NCBI GenBank assembly: GCA_003451645.1
Contig: DMER01000185.1
Coordinates: 20,323-35,340, forward strand
From: Alphaproteobacteria bacterium
GTDB lineage: Bacteria; Pseudomonadota; Alphaproteobacteria; Micropepsales; Micropepsaceae
Length of the DNA stretch: 15,018 nucleotides
Direction: 5' to 3'
Below, one piece after another: positions 6,774 to 13,341 of the stretch. Within the stretch, counting starts at the first letter, position 1; the number at the start of each line of letters is the position of its first letter. The notes under the pieces are model-generated. The model was not told the origin of the DNA. It did no database searches and worked only from the letters and a program-made list of their open reading frames with translations. The translations under genes and the position numbers were made by a program.

Positions 6774-9377
6774 TTAGAACGAGTAGGACGCGCTGAAGGA
6801 GACGAAGTCGCGGTCCGTGCTCTTGTTATTGATATGGCCGCCCCAGAAGTTGGTGTAGCCGAGGTCGAGGCGGAAGTTGTTGTTCAGCGTCGCGTTCAGA
6901 GACACCGAGGCCGACATCCGGTCTTGCAGGTAGTTGCTGTAAGGCGCCGGGGTCGTACCGTAGAAGTCGTGGCTGAACACCACCGTCGGGCTCAACACAT
7001 AACCGGTGTTGAAGGCGTTGTTGTAGCTGGCGCGGGCCAAGAGAACGTAACCAGCCGAGGTGTCGGTCGGACGGCATTGACGCGACGACGCATCACGCAA
7101 GCCGAGGAAGCCACCGAGCGGCAAGTCAGAGCCTTGGCAACCGGTGTTTTGGTACTGCGTTCCAGCGAGGTTGGCCGCGCGGTCGTCAATGTAAGTGTCT
7201 TTGACACCCGGCACATGGACGATGCCCACTTCGGTCACAAGGACACCGAGATCGGCGCCAATCCCTTCAACCCACCAGTCCGAACCCGTAAAGGTTGCGG
7301 TCGTGCCGATCTGAGCCGTGAACATCTCGTTGTAGAAGTACCCCTGCAGGGTTTGATCGCCAGGCGCCGCCGTGAGCAGACCTTCGTTCCCAGGCACTTC
7401 GTCGACCAGGTTATCGTAGGGGCAGTTATACTGCTTGGACGTTTGAACCTGCTGGAAGAAGAAGGACGAAGCACCGATGCCAAAGGCCGCGCACTGCGTG
7501 AAGGCCGATGCGATCGTCAACTCGTCAGTGTCGATTTGGAACGGTGCATTCGGGCGATAGCTCGCCTCAAATTGCACGCCCCAGCCAAAGAGGGTGGTGT
7601 TGAACGAGAAGCCGAACAGCTCGATATCCTCCGGATAGTCGAGGAAGATCGACATGTCGTTCACAGCGGTTAGCGTTTCCGCACCGTCATGCAATACGGG
7701 CGGTGCGCCCGGGATCGATGCGCTGGTATTCACCAATGCCAAGAGACAGTTGATGCGGCTCAGGTTGTGCAGGTCGGCCTGGCCGTTTCCGGATGCCGCA
7801 GCATCGCCAATGATATCCGCGGCGTCGCCGCCCGCAAGGGCCGCCACAATGCCGGCCATCAAGCCCTCATAATTGTTGGGGTCGGCGATACGGGTTGCTT
7901 CAAACAAGGCACGTTGCGGAGCGCCGGCGATGTAGAAGGCGTCATCATTGAGCGTTACGCCGTAGCCATCTTGAGCCGGAACCACAGCAAACCCTGTCCC
8001 CAGCACTGTTGCCGCACTTGCAGCATTCCACAAACAGCCGGCGGGAAGCGTTGCACGGCCCGAAGCCGAACCATCAGGTGCCTGCGCTGTGAGGCCGACC
8101 CGCGGTGCATTGGCGCGGAAGCTCACGAAGGGCAGACGGCTGTGGTAGTTCATGTAGTAGAAGCCGAATTCAGCTCCGAGATCGTCGCTGTACCAGTTCA
8201 TCCGCAGACCGTATTGATCGCCAGCTTGGGCTTCATTGTCGGCGATGCGTGTGACGATATTCTCATCGCCAAAGGTGTTCTTAATGAATTCACCCTGACC
8301 AACAGGGATCGCTTGATCATGATTGATAAAGATGCTCGAGCCGCATTGATTGCGAATGAGCGCATCATACGCGGCCGCTTGGCCCACAAAAGCCGCCAAT
8401 TGCCGCGAGCCCGAGCCGGTGACCGAACAATTCCGCCGGAAGGTACCCGAGAAGCGGCTGCCGGATAGGAACGAATTGATGCTGCCGCGCGGGTCCAAAT
8501 TGGTTTGGTCGATCACATCCGCGCCAGAGAAGGGCGTGCCGGCCGCGTCAATTTCAAACGGCTCGAAGTCGAGCATGTAGAAGCCCGAGATCGAGACACC
8601 TGGGATCGGCAAACTGGTCGAGGCGAAGATCGAGTTGACCGGGACCAAGCCGTCCTTGATTTCCGCGCCAGGGCGGCGGAAGGCATTCACGTCGATCGGG
8701 TTGATCACATTGATGCCGTTGAGGATGAAAGTGCCTTCACCCCAAGAGATCACTTGCTTACCAACGCGGACGTTGAGATTTTCGCCAAAGAGGTCGAAAT
8801 TACCGCTCAAGAACAGGTCAAGGAGCTTGGCGTCGCGGCCAACCGTGCCCTGAACATCCTTGGAGAAGTCGGAGCGCTCGCCGACGCTTTGGTTGTCGAG
8901 CACGGGATCATAGAATTCAAACCAGCGCGTAAAGAGCGTGAAGTTACGCCATTTGACCTGCAAGTCGTGCGAGGCCTTAATGGTGCCGCCGATCAAATCG
9001 CCGCTGTCGAAGTTCAAACGGCCGTCGTCACCGTTGATCGAACCTTCGCGATTAACTGGTGAGCCCAAGGCAGCGGTCGAGACACCTGCCGTGAAAGGCA
9101 ACGGGGTAAGGTCGGGCACGACCAAGGTCGCATAATTGACGGGGTTGTAGTTATACGGTTGAGTCGGCAAGTTCGATCCGCCGTTGACTACGGGAAGGAA
9201 CCGAGCATCCCGCTCTGACGTCCGCACTGACACGCCCACGCTTACGGTTGTGTCAAACACAACCTCAAATTCGCCAAATTTCGTCTCATAGGCTTGCGCC
9301 GCGCTTGCCGCACCCAACAGCCCGAGAGCCGCAACCGACCCCAACAGCCCCAACCGGCTCATGTTCGCTTTCCGCAT
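6774..9377 (-). CDS. DUF1302 family outer-membrane beta-barrel protein, unusually long
   Basis: The protein has 867 residues. The signal peptide is MSRLGLLGSVAALGLLGAAS then AAQA (within residues 6-29). The DUF1302 core signature is VRVGKQVISWGEGTF (203-217) followed by NGINVINPIDVNAFRRPGAE (220-239). Many aromatic/hydrophobic alternating strands follow, and the protein ends in SYSF; a terminal phenylalanine is the usual Bam recognition signal of outer-membrane barrels. Family members are typically about 550-650 residues, so this one carries roughly 200-300 extra, mostly loop-like Gly/Ala/Asn-rich sequence between 310 and 770. It has eight cysteines (C317, 345, 448, 544, 629, 652, 747, 768), all after the core, suggesting disulfide-tied surface loops. 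ATG 9377 follows GGAGG at 11 bases. The likely role is uptake or export of a hydrophobic compound together with DUF1329; the ligand is unknown. Confidence 0.9.
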   Translation of the reverse strand: MRKANMSRLGLLGSVAALGLLGAASAAQAYETKFGEFEVVFDTTVSVGVSVRTSERDARFLPVVNGGSNLPTQPYNYNPVNYATLVVPDLTPLPFTAGVSTAALGSPVNREGSINGDDGRLNFDSGDLIGGTIKASHDLQVKWRNFTLFTRWFEFYDPVLDNQSVGERSDFSKDVQGTVGRDAKLLDLFLSGNFDLFGENLNVRVGKQVISWGEGTFILNGINVINPIDVNAFRRPGAEIKDGLVPVNSIFASTSLPIPGVSISGFYMLDFEPFEIDAAGTPFSGADVIDQTNLDPRGSINSFLSGSRFSGTFRRNCSVTGSGSRQLAAFVGQAAAYDALIRNQCGSSIFINHDQAIPVGQGEFIKNTFGDENIVTRIADNEAQAGDQYGLRMNWYSDDLGAEFGFYYMNYHSRLPFVSFRANAPRVGLTAQAPDGSASGRATLPAGCLWNAASAATVLGTGFAVVPAQDGYGVTLNDDAFYIAGAPQRALFEATRIADPNNYEGLMAGIVAALAGGDAADIIGDAAASGNGQADLHNLSRINCLLALVNTSASIPGAPPVLHDGAETLTAVNDMSIFLDYPEDIELFGFSFNTTLFGWGVQFEASYRPNAPFQIDTDELTIASAFTQCAAFGIGASSFFFQQVQTSKQYNCPYDNLVDEVPGNEGLLTAAPGDQTLQGYFYNEMFTAQIGTTATFTGSDWWVEGIGADLGVLVTEVGIVHVPGVKDTYIDDRAANLAGTQYQNTGCQGSDLPLGGFLGLRDASSRQCRPTDTSAGYVLLARASYNNAFNTGYVLSPTVVFSHDFYGTTPAPYSNYLQDRMSASVSLNATLNNNFRLDLGYTNFWGGHINNKSTDRDFVSFSASYSF

Positions 9378-9476
9378 GACGCTCTTATCCTCCTACCGGA
9401 CTTATCGTTTTCGGCCTCGAATTCCTGCGGCGAATCACCCCACCGCAGCCCCTGGCCCCGCTACCACATCACCCTC

Positions 9477-9505
9477 AGTCCACACGCACGACCAAAAAGT
9501 GTCAA
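9477..9505 (-). promoter_or_regulatory. candidate promoter for the DUF1302 gene
   Basis: On the minus strand a perfect -35 consensus TTGACA (9505-9500) is followed after 17 bases by TGGACT (9482-9477), which matches the -10 consensus at three of six positions. It would give a leader of about 95 bases. The -35 match is strong and the -10 match is weak, so this is tentative. Confidence 0.3.
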
Positions 9506-9584
9506 GAAAGCATTGACCGATTCGACACAGATGGCCTCTGGCTGATACATTTACGCCACGGTTTTGGGCAAGTGCTCGCGTGTT

Positions 9585-9612
9585 GTGCAATGCACCATGA
9601 CAAGATGTCATG
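9585..9612. promoter_or_regulatory. two abutting palindromes, candidate operator pair
   Basis: GTGCA-A-TGCAC (9585-9595) is a perfect 11-base palindrome. Directly after it, CATGACA-AGA-TGTCATG (9596-9612) has perfect 7-base arms, and its symmetry continues with one mismatch to GCA (9592-9594) and TGC (9614-9616). The site lies about 85 bases before zur and 207 before the DUF1302 gene. It is in position to control zur or both genes. It does not closely resemble the AT-rich Zur boxes I know (ATGTTAT/ATAACAT type), so the binding protein is open. Confidence 0.5.
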
Positions 9613-9665
9613 TTGCCTCGCAAAATCCCCGACACGGTTGCCTCATCTGTCCCGCAATGCGCTAA

Positions 9666-9671
9666 TATAAT
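9666..9671 (+). promoter_or_regulatory. candidate -10 element of zur
   Basis: TATAAT matches the -10 consensus exactly and stands 25 bases before the zur start codon, so the leader would be under 20 bases. No -35 hexamer is found at 16-18 bases; TTGCCT at 9638-9643 is 22 bases away. The operator pair at 9585-9612 lies just upstream of this promoter position. Confidence 0.35.
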
Positions 9672-9696
9672 GCAGCTCTGTAAACGAAGGCTGTGC

Positions 9697-10185
9697 ATGA
9701 CCGGACCGTCCACGCATGATCATTTGGCCTGTGTCGCCGAGCTAGAGGCGGCCGCAGATGCGCTGGCGCTGGAACGCGGGATCAATCTGACGCCCTTGCG
9801 GCGGCAGGTGCTCAGTCTCATTTGCAAGAGCCACAAGCCGGTTGGGGCCTATCAAATCTTGGCTGAGATGAGCCAAAATCGGGCAGAACCCGTTGCCCCG
9901 CCAACGGTCTACCGGGCGTTGGATTTCCTGGTCAGCAATATGCTCGTGCACAGAATCGACAGTCTTAACGCCTTTGTGGCCTGTTTCCGGCCGCATCAGG
10001 CCCATCACAGCGTCTTTCTGATCTGCGATAGCTGTCAGGACACGCGCGAATTGGATGATGCCGACGTTCATAGCTCCCTGGCCAGAGCTGCTAGCCGGGC
10101 CGAGGGCTTTCAGACCTTGCGTCAGGTCGTGGAGCTGCACGGCCGGTGTCAAGCTTGCGCGGCTGGTGCATCAGTGCGGCCATAA
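9697..10185 (+). CDS. zur: Fur-family zinc uptake regulator Zur
   Basis: From ATG 9697 the protein has 162 residues. The winged-helix segment AYQILAEM...PPTVYRALDFL (51-77) contains the recognition helix typical of Zur. Structural zinc ligands are two CxxC pairs, C110/C113 and C151/C154. By comparison with E. coli Zur, the regulatory site falls on H85, C96, H103 (or H104) and E118, with matching spacing; the cysteine ligand separates Zur from Fur. Zinc-loaded Zur represses zinc-uptake and zinc-sparing genes. The frame extends upstream to 9610, but ATG 9697 has a GAAGG site six bases ahead and gives the usual family length. No znuABC genes lie in the window. The neighbours are the divergent DUF1302 gene and, 92 bases downstream, an unknown membrane protein. 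Confidence 0.87.
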   Translation: MTGPSTHDHLACVAELEAAADALALERGINLTPLRRQVLSLICKSHKPVGAYQILAEMSQNRAEPVAPPTVYRALDFLVSNMLVHRIDSLNAFVACFRPHQAHHSVFLICDSCQDTRELDDADVHSSLARAASRAEGFQTLRQVVELHGRCQACAAGASVRP

Positions 10186-10277
10186 AGCCTAATCAACGAC
10201 ACGGCATTTCCGCCCTTGCGAGCGGCGTTCAAATTCTCCACCATCGTTGTCTGTCGCGTGGGTGGGGCGGGTTGCGC

Positions 10278-11966
10278 ATGGCCGTGGTTGCGGCGAGTAA
10301 GACTAAGTCTAATTGGGCCACTTTGGTGGGTGTTGCCGGCGCGGTCACCGCGCTCGCGGCGGCGCCTGCGTTTTTGGGCTTCGATGGCCTGACTCTGAAC
10401 GCGGACGGGGCGCGGTCGTCTGCTTTGAATTCTCAGCAATACTGGCCCCTTGGCGCGCACCTTCTGCTGACTGCATCGGCGCTCATTGCAGGGCTTTTGC
10501 TGCAGGGATTGCTGCAGCAAAGGCGCGGCGTGTTGCCATTTCTCTTTTACGTGGTGGTGACCTTTGGGCTTCTTGGCACCGCCCTCCTCAATGGCGGGCT
10601 GGCGCTTGTCGGGCTCGTCTTGCGGCCGACGCCCGTGGCCGAAGGATTGGGGTTTCTTGTCCTCGCACTCGCCAGTGTCGTCACTCATGCCCGGCTGCAA
10701 CAGGCGATGATCGGGATGCCGCTGCATCGCAGCGCGAGCAGCGGTGCCACCGCGCCATTGGCCGGCAGCCTGCGGATCGGTTTCACCTTGGCAGGCAGTC
10801 TTGTGCCTCTAGCGCTGGCACTGCCTTTGTTGAACTTGCAATTCACTGTCCTGGTTTCGGTGCTGTATCGCAGGGTTGCGGTCGACCAGGGCTGGTATTT
10901 GGGTGCGCTTACCGGGTCGCTGTCGACTATTGGCTCACGAGAGATCGTGTTGGCGGCGGTGGCCATCACGGCGGCCGCAGGGCTCGCGGTGTCTTGGGGT
11001 GTGCGCAGGCAGTTTTCGCTGAGACATGAGGCGCAGACCCAGCACTTGGCAGCCGCGCTTAGTCCCGCGCAGACCGCTTTTGTGTCCCAAGGTGTCGCCG
11101 CCGCTGAACAGGTGCTTTCTGAGGTTGCCTCCGCGTCGCGGCACCGGCTGTGGACCTTTGCTTGGATCGCCTTGGCGGCCCCCGCCCTGTTGATCGGCGC
11201 GTGGTTTGCCTATTCGCGCTATAATCTGTGGCGCGAGGCCTTTGCGATGCGATACGCGGGTCCATCGTCTGAGGATTTCTCGGCTTTTGCGGCCATTGAG
11301 CCAGGCTTTGGGCATCTGATTTTGGCGGCAGCCCTGGTGCTGGCGGCCTTGTTCTTGCGCAATGGCGTTGCGCGGCTCATTTGGCCCAGTGCGCGGTACG
11401 ACCAGTTTGCCTTTGAAGGCGATACAGCATTGCGCTTGCGGCTTGGGCTCCTGAAGGCGGTCGCCAAAGGTGAGGCCGGGCCCACCGTCGGCTTCGATCC
11501 AGTGGATTTCCTCATGGCGGTCGCGGGGCGGCGCCATTGGTTGAGCTGGATTGTAACGGCGATCGCCGGTTTGTCAGTCGTGGCCTCAGTTATCGTGGAT
11601 TTTGGCTCCTTTGCGGTGTTCACCGGCCAGGGCGTCTATGTCAGCCAAGGTATCGCTGCGCCTGCGAAGCTTGTTCCATATGAAGAGGTGGAGGCCGCAG
11701 CGGCTGGGTGTGTGGCAAACTCCTCTGGTCTGCGGCCTACCTATCAGCTGACGCTGCCTCAAGGGCGCGTGATCGAAATGATCGGCCCCTCACCCTTTGA
11801 TGGCCGACTTGATCAATATCTCAGTGTCGACCGGCGCCTGCAATACGCCGGCACCGGCTTTGCCTATGTGCCCACCGACGGGCGCAGCTGCCTCGCCGCC
11901 ATCGAGGCCGCCTACAACCCGGTTATTGCTGCGGGTGCAGGCCGCCTGTTGCGGTTCTACAATTGA
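10278..11966 (+). CDS. polytopic membrane protein of unknown function
   Basis: From ATG 10278 the protein has 562 residues; I do not recognise the family. About nine to ten membrane segments are visible: roughly 13-35, 58-80, 85-115 (long, perhaps two), 121-140, 166-198, 221-241, 291-312, 342-361 and 420-448. Between the sixth and seventh is a soluble stretch (about 242-290), and between the eighth and ninth a second one (362-419). The last 110 residues form a soluble domain containing VYVSQGIAAPAKLVPYEEVE and YQLTLPQGRVIEMIG, a strand pattern somewhat like bacterial PH-type domains found in membrane proteins; two cysteines (C478, C538) lie there. The frame is open from 10146, overlapping the zur end, but ATG 10278 with GGTGGGGCGGG upstream gives a sensible N-terminus. 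Co-transcription with zur is possible. Confidence 0.75.
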   Translation: MAVVAASKTKSNWATLVGVAGAVTALAAAPAFLGFDGLTLNADGARSSALNSQQYWPLGAHLLLTASALIAGLLLQGLLQQRRGVLPFLFYVVVTFGLLGTALLNGGLALVGLVLRPTPVAEGLGFLVLALASVVTHARLQQAMIGMPLHRSASSGATAPLAGSLRIGFTLAGSLVPLALALPLLNLQFTVLVSVLYRRVAVDQGWYLGALTGSLSTIGSREIVLAAVAITAAAGLAVSWGVRRQFSLRHEAQTQHLAAALSPAQTAFVSQGVAAAEQVLSEVASASRHRLWTFAWIALAAPALLIGAWFAYSRYNLWREAFAMRYAGPSSEDFSAFAAIEPGFGHLILAAALVLAALFLRNGVARLIWPSARYDQFAFEGDTALRLRLGLLKAVAKGEAGPTVGFDPVDFLMAVAGRRHWLSWIVTAIAGLSVVASVIVDFGSFAVFTGQGVYVSQGIAAPAKLVPYEEVEAAAAGCVANSSGLRPTYQLTLPQGRVIEMIGPSPFDGRLDQYLSVDRRLQYAGTGFAYVPTDGRSCLAAIEAAYNPVIAAGAGRLLRFYN

Positions 11967-11976
11967 GGTCAACCGC
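11951..11976. terminator. candidate bidirectional terminator stem between convergent genes
   Basis: GCGGTT (11951-11956) and AACCGC (11971-11976) can pair around a 14-base loop that contains the stop codon of the membrane protein gene. It lies in the 13-base convergent junction with rsgA. The stem is only six pairs and there is no U-tract in either direction, so the assignment is weak. Confidence 0.3.
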
Positions 11977-11979
11977 TTC

Positions 11980-13050
11980 TCACCACTCCCGCGTACGCTT
12001 GAGTTTGTGGGCAAAAGCGGAGCGGGCCATCTTCCCAAAGGCGCGGACACGGGCATGGGCCTCATGCACCGTCTCGGTGTTGCGCCGCTCCTCCCGCTGC
12101 AGCTTCTGGAAGCGCTTCCATCGCGCAGGGTCGAGGGCACCGGCTTCGATGGCGCCGCGAACCGCACAGCCCGGTTCTTCTTTGTGGCCGCAATCGGAGA
12201 ACCGGCAGGCCTCGATCAGGGCGGCTATGTCATCAAAGACCGCTGACACACCGGCCTCCGCATCGACGATCTGAAGCTCACGCATGCCCGGCGTGTCCAT
12301 GAGCCACGCGCCCGAACGCAACAGATGCATCGACCGGCCGGTCGTCGTATGGCGGCCCTTCGCGTCGTCGTCACGAATGCCTTGCGTGTCCTGGATCGCC
12401 TTCCCGGACAAGGTGTTGACCAGGGTCGATTTGCCCACCCCTGACGACCCCATCAGCGCCAAGGTTTGCCCAGCGGCAAGCCAGGGTGCCAAGCGCTTCT
12501 CGACCTCAGTCCCGCGAGCATCCATCGCCTCGACAAGCACGTGGCGGTGCAGGCCCCGTGCCTTTTCCAGATAAGGAGCGACATCGTCTGTTAGGTCCGC
12601 TTTGGTGATGATGATCACGGGGTCGGTCTCCGCCTCAAAGGCCAAGGCCAAATATCGCTCGAGCCGTGCGGGGTTGAAGTCGTGGTTCGCCGATGTCACG
12701 ATCAACAGCGTATTCACGTTCGCTGCAATCGCCTGAGTCTCCGCGCCCGTCCCGGCCGCTCGCCGCTTGAACAGGCTGGTGCGCGGGTAAACGAAGCGAA
12801 CCTTCAAAGAGGGTTGCTCAAGGGCGAGCCAGTCGCCAATTGTTGGGCGCTCAAGCCCCGTCCAGTCCGCGCCCGGCGGCCGGATGCGCCCGCTATAGTC
12901 GGGCCCGGCAACGTCGAGGGCGTCGCGGTGGACCGCCATCACACGCACTGTTGCTGCGTCTTGAAGCTGTTCCTCCAGCCGAATGCTATTGAGCCGGTGC
13001 GTCCAGCCTAGCGCTGACAATGTCAGCGTGCCGTTGTTATCCTGTGTCAT
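11980..13050 (-). CDS. rsgA: ribosome small-subunit-dependent GTPase A
   Basis: This 356-residue protein has the hallmark circularly permuted GTPase order. G4 (ITKADL, 148-153) comes first, then G1/P-loop GSSGVGKST (201-209), the G2 RHTTT loop (233-237) and G3 DTPG (252-255). Upstream is an OB-fold region (about 35-95, with GDWLALE at 72-78). Downstream is the zinc knuckle C282, C287, H289, C295 in the usual CxxxxCxH...C form. RsgA (YjeQ) binds late 30S precursors and checks the decoding centre during ribosome maturation. The length is normal. ATG 13050 has only a weak GGAA-like site ahead of it. The gene ends 13 bases from the convergent membrane protein gene. Upstream lie a hairpin (13084-13107) and a tiny reading frame with a strong ribosome binding site, suggesting leader control. 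Confidence 0.95.
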   Translation of the reverse strand: MTQDNNGTLTLSALGWTHRLNSIRLEEQLQDAATVRVMAVHRDALDVAGPDYSGRIRPPGADWTGLERPTIGDWLALEQPSLKVRFVYPRTSLFKRRAAGTGAETQAIAANVNTLLIVTSANHDFNPARLERYLALAFEAETDPVIIITKADLTDDVAPYLEKARGLHRHVLVEAMDARGTEVEKRLAPWLAAGQTLALMGSSGVGKSTLVNTLSGKAIQDTQGIRDDDAKGRHTTTGRSMHLLRSGAWLMDTPGMRELQIVDAEAGVSAVFDDIAALIEACRFSDCGHKEEPGCAVRGAIEAGALDPARWKRFQKLQREERRNTETVHEAHARVRAFGKMARSAFAHKLKRTREW

Positions 13051-13083
13051 AAGAGAGTTCCGTGAGCGATCAAAACCAACACT

Positions 13084-13107
13084 GCGCCGCAGGATCCCTG
13101 CGGACGC
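13084..13107 (-). terminator. strong hairpin in the rsgA leader
   Basis: CCGCAGG (13087-13093) and CCTGCGG (13097-13103) form a perfect 7-pair stem around ATC. GCG (13084-13086) and CGC (13105-13107) add three pairs past a single bulged A. On the minus strand it is followed by AGTGTTGGTTTT, a late and imperfect U-rich tail, 33 bases before the rsgA start. It could act as an attenuator together with the small frame at 13143-13205. Confidence 0.45.
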
Positions 13108-13142
13108 GACCTAGGCTTTTGCTGACGGAGACTTTGGGATGC

Positions 13143-13205
13143 TTAGCGCCTGGATGAGATGCAAGCGAGCGCGCCGCCAGCGAAGGGCGATACGACAATT
13201 GCCAT
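13143..13205 (-). CDS. possible 20-residue leader peptide upstream of rsgA
   Basis: The minus strand encodes MAIVVSPFAGGALACISSRR, ending in TAA. It is preceded by AGAGGAGG, with GGAGG seven bases before the ATG, a far better ribosome binding site than that of rsgA itself. The frame ends 35 bases before the rsgA leader hairpin. No run of one amino acid is seen, so it is not a classic biosynthetic attenuator peptide. It may be a chance frame behind a chance purine run; there is no evidence of conservation. Confidence 0.25.
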   Translation of the reverse strand: MAIVVSPFAGGALACISSRR

Positions 13206-13212
13206 GTACGAG

Positions 13213-13242
13213 CCTCCTCTGTTGGTCATTGGCGACAGGAGG
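13213..13242. repeat. inverted repeat whose arms are two divergent Shine-Dalgarno sequences
   Basis: CCTCCT (13213-13218) and AGGAGG (13237-13242) are perfect inverted arms, with inner pairing of GTTG (13221-13224) and CGAC (13233-13236) including one G-T pair. On the plus strand AGGAGG stands just before the ATG at 13247. On the minus strand the complement of CCTCCT is the AGGAGG before the ATG at 13205. In either transcript the stem would hide the Shine-Dalgarno sequence. Confidence 0.45.
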
Positions 13243-13246
13243 GACT

Positions 13247-13294
13247 ATGCGCTTTATCTGGATTCCGCGCAAGCCCGCCTTGAAGGCTAGTTAA
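13247..13294 (+). CDS. possible 15-residue leader peptide upstream of the TTG-start GNAT gene
   Basis: The plus strand encodes MRFIWIPRKPALKAS, then TAA. AGGAGG stands four bases before the ATG, the strongest such site on this strand in the gap. The stop lies 47 bases before the TTG start of the downstream GNAT-type gene. It is basic and very short, and it could be a leader peptide or chance. Confidence 0.2.
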   Translation: MRFIWIPRKPALKAS

Positions 13295-13341
13295 GAATCG
13301 GTAAAGGGTATGCGCTGGAGATTGGACCGGGAGAGGCCGCA

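Larger units (their letters stand above)
9378..9696. promoter_or_regulatory. divergent control region between the DUF1302 gene and zur
   Basis: This 319-base stretch without a gene separates two divergent transcripts. It holds two abutting palindromes (9585-9612, listed separately). A consensus TATAAT at 9666-9671 (plus strand) lies 25 bases before the zur start, though its best -35 candidate, TTGCCT at 9638, is spaced too far (22 bases). On the minus strand TTGACA (9505 down to 9500) lies 17 bases from TGGACT, a weak -10, about 100 bases upstream of the DUF1302 start. The bases next to the DUF1302 start carry its GGAGG site. Confidence 0.45.

Noticed and set aside
6834..7673. 279-residue plus-strand frame within the DUF1302 gene
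   Set aside because: It is antisense to conserved barrel sequence, with no domain, no ribosome binding site and arginine-rich composition.
9610..9696. Upstream extension of Zur
   Set aside because: It would cover the operator arm and the TATAAT element, and it exceeds the usual family length; ATG 9697 has a good ribosome binding site.
10146..10277. Extended N-terminus of the membrane protein overlapping zur
   Set aside because: It overlaps the end of zur and is not hydrophobic or conserved-looking; ATG 10278 leads directly into the first membrane segment.
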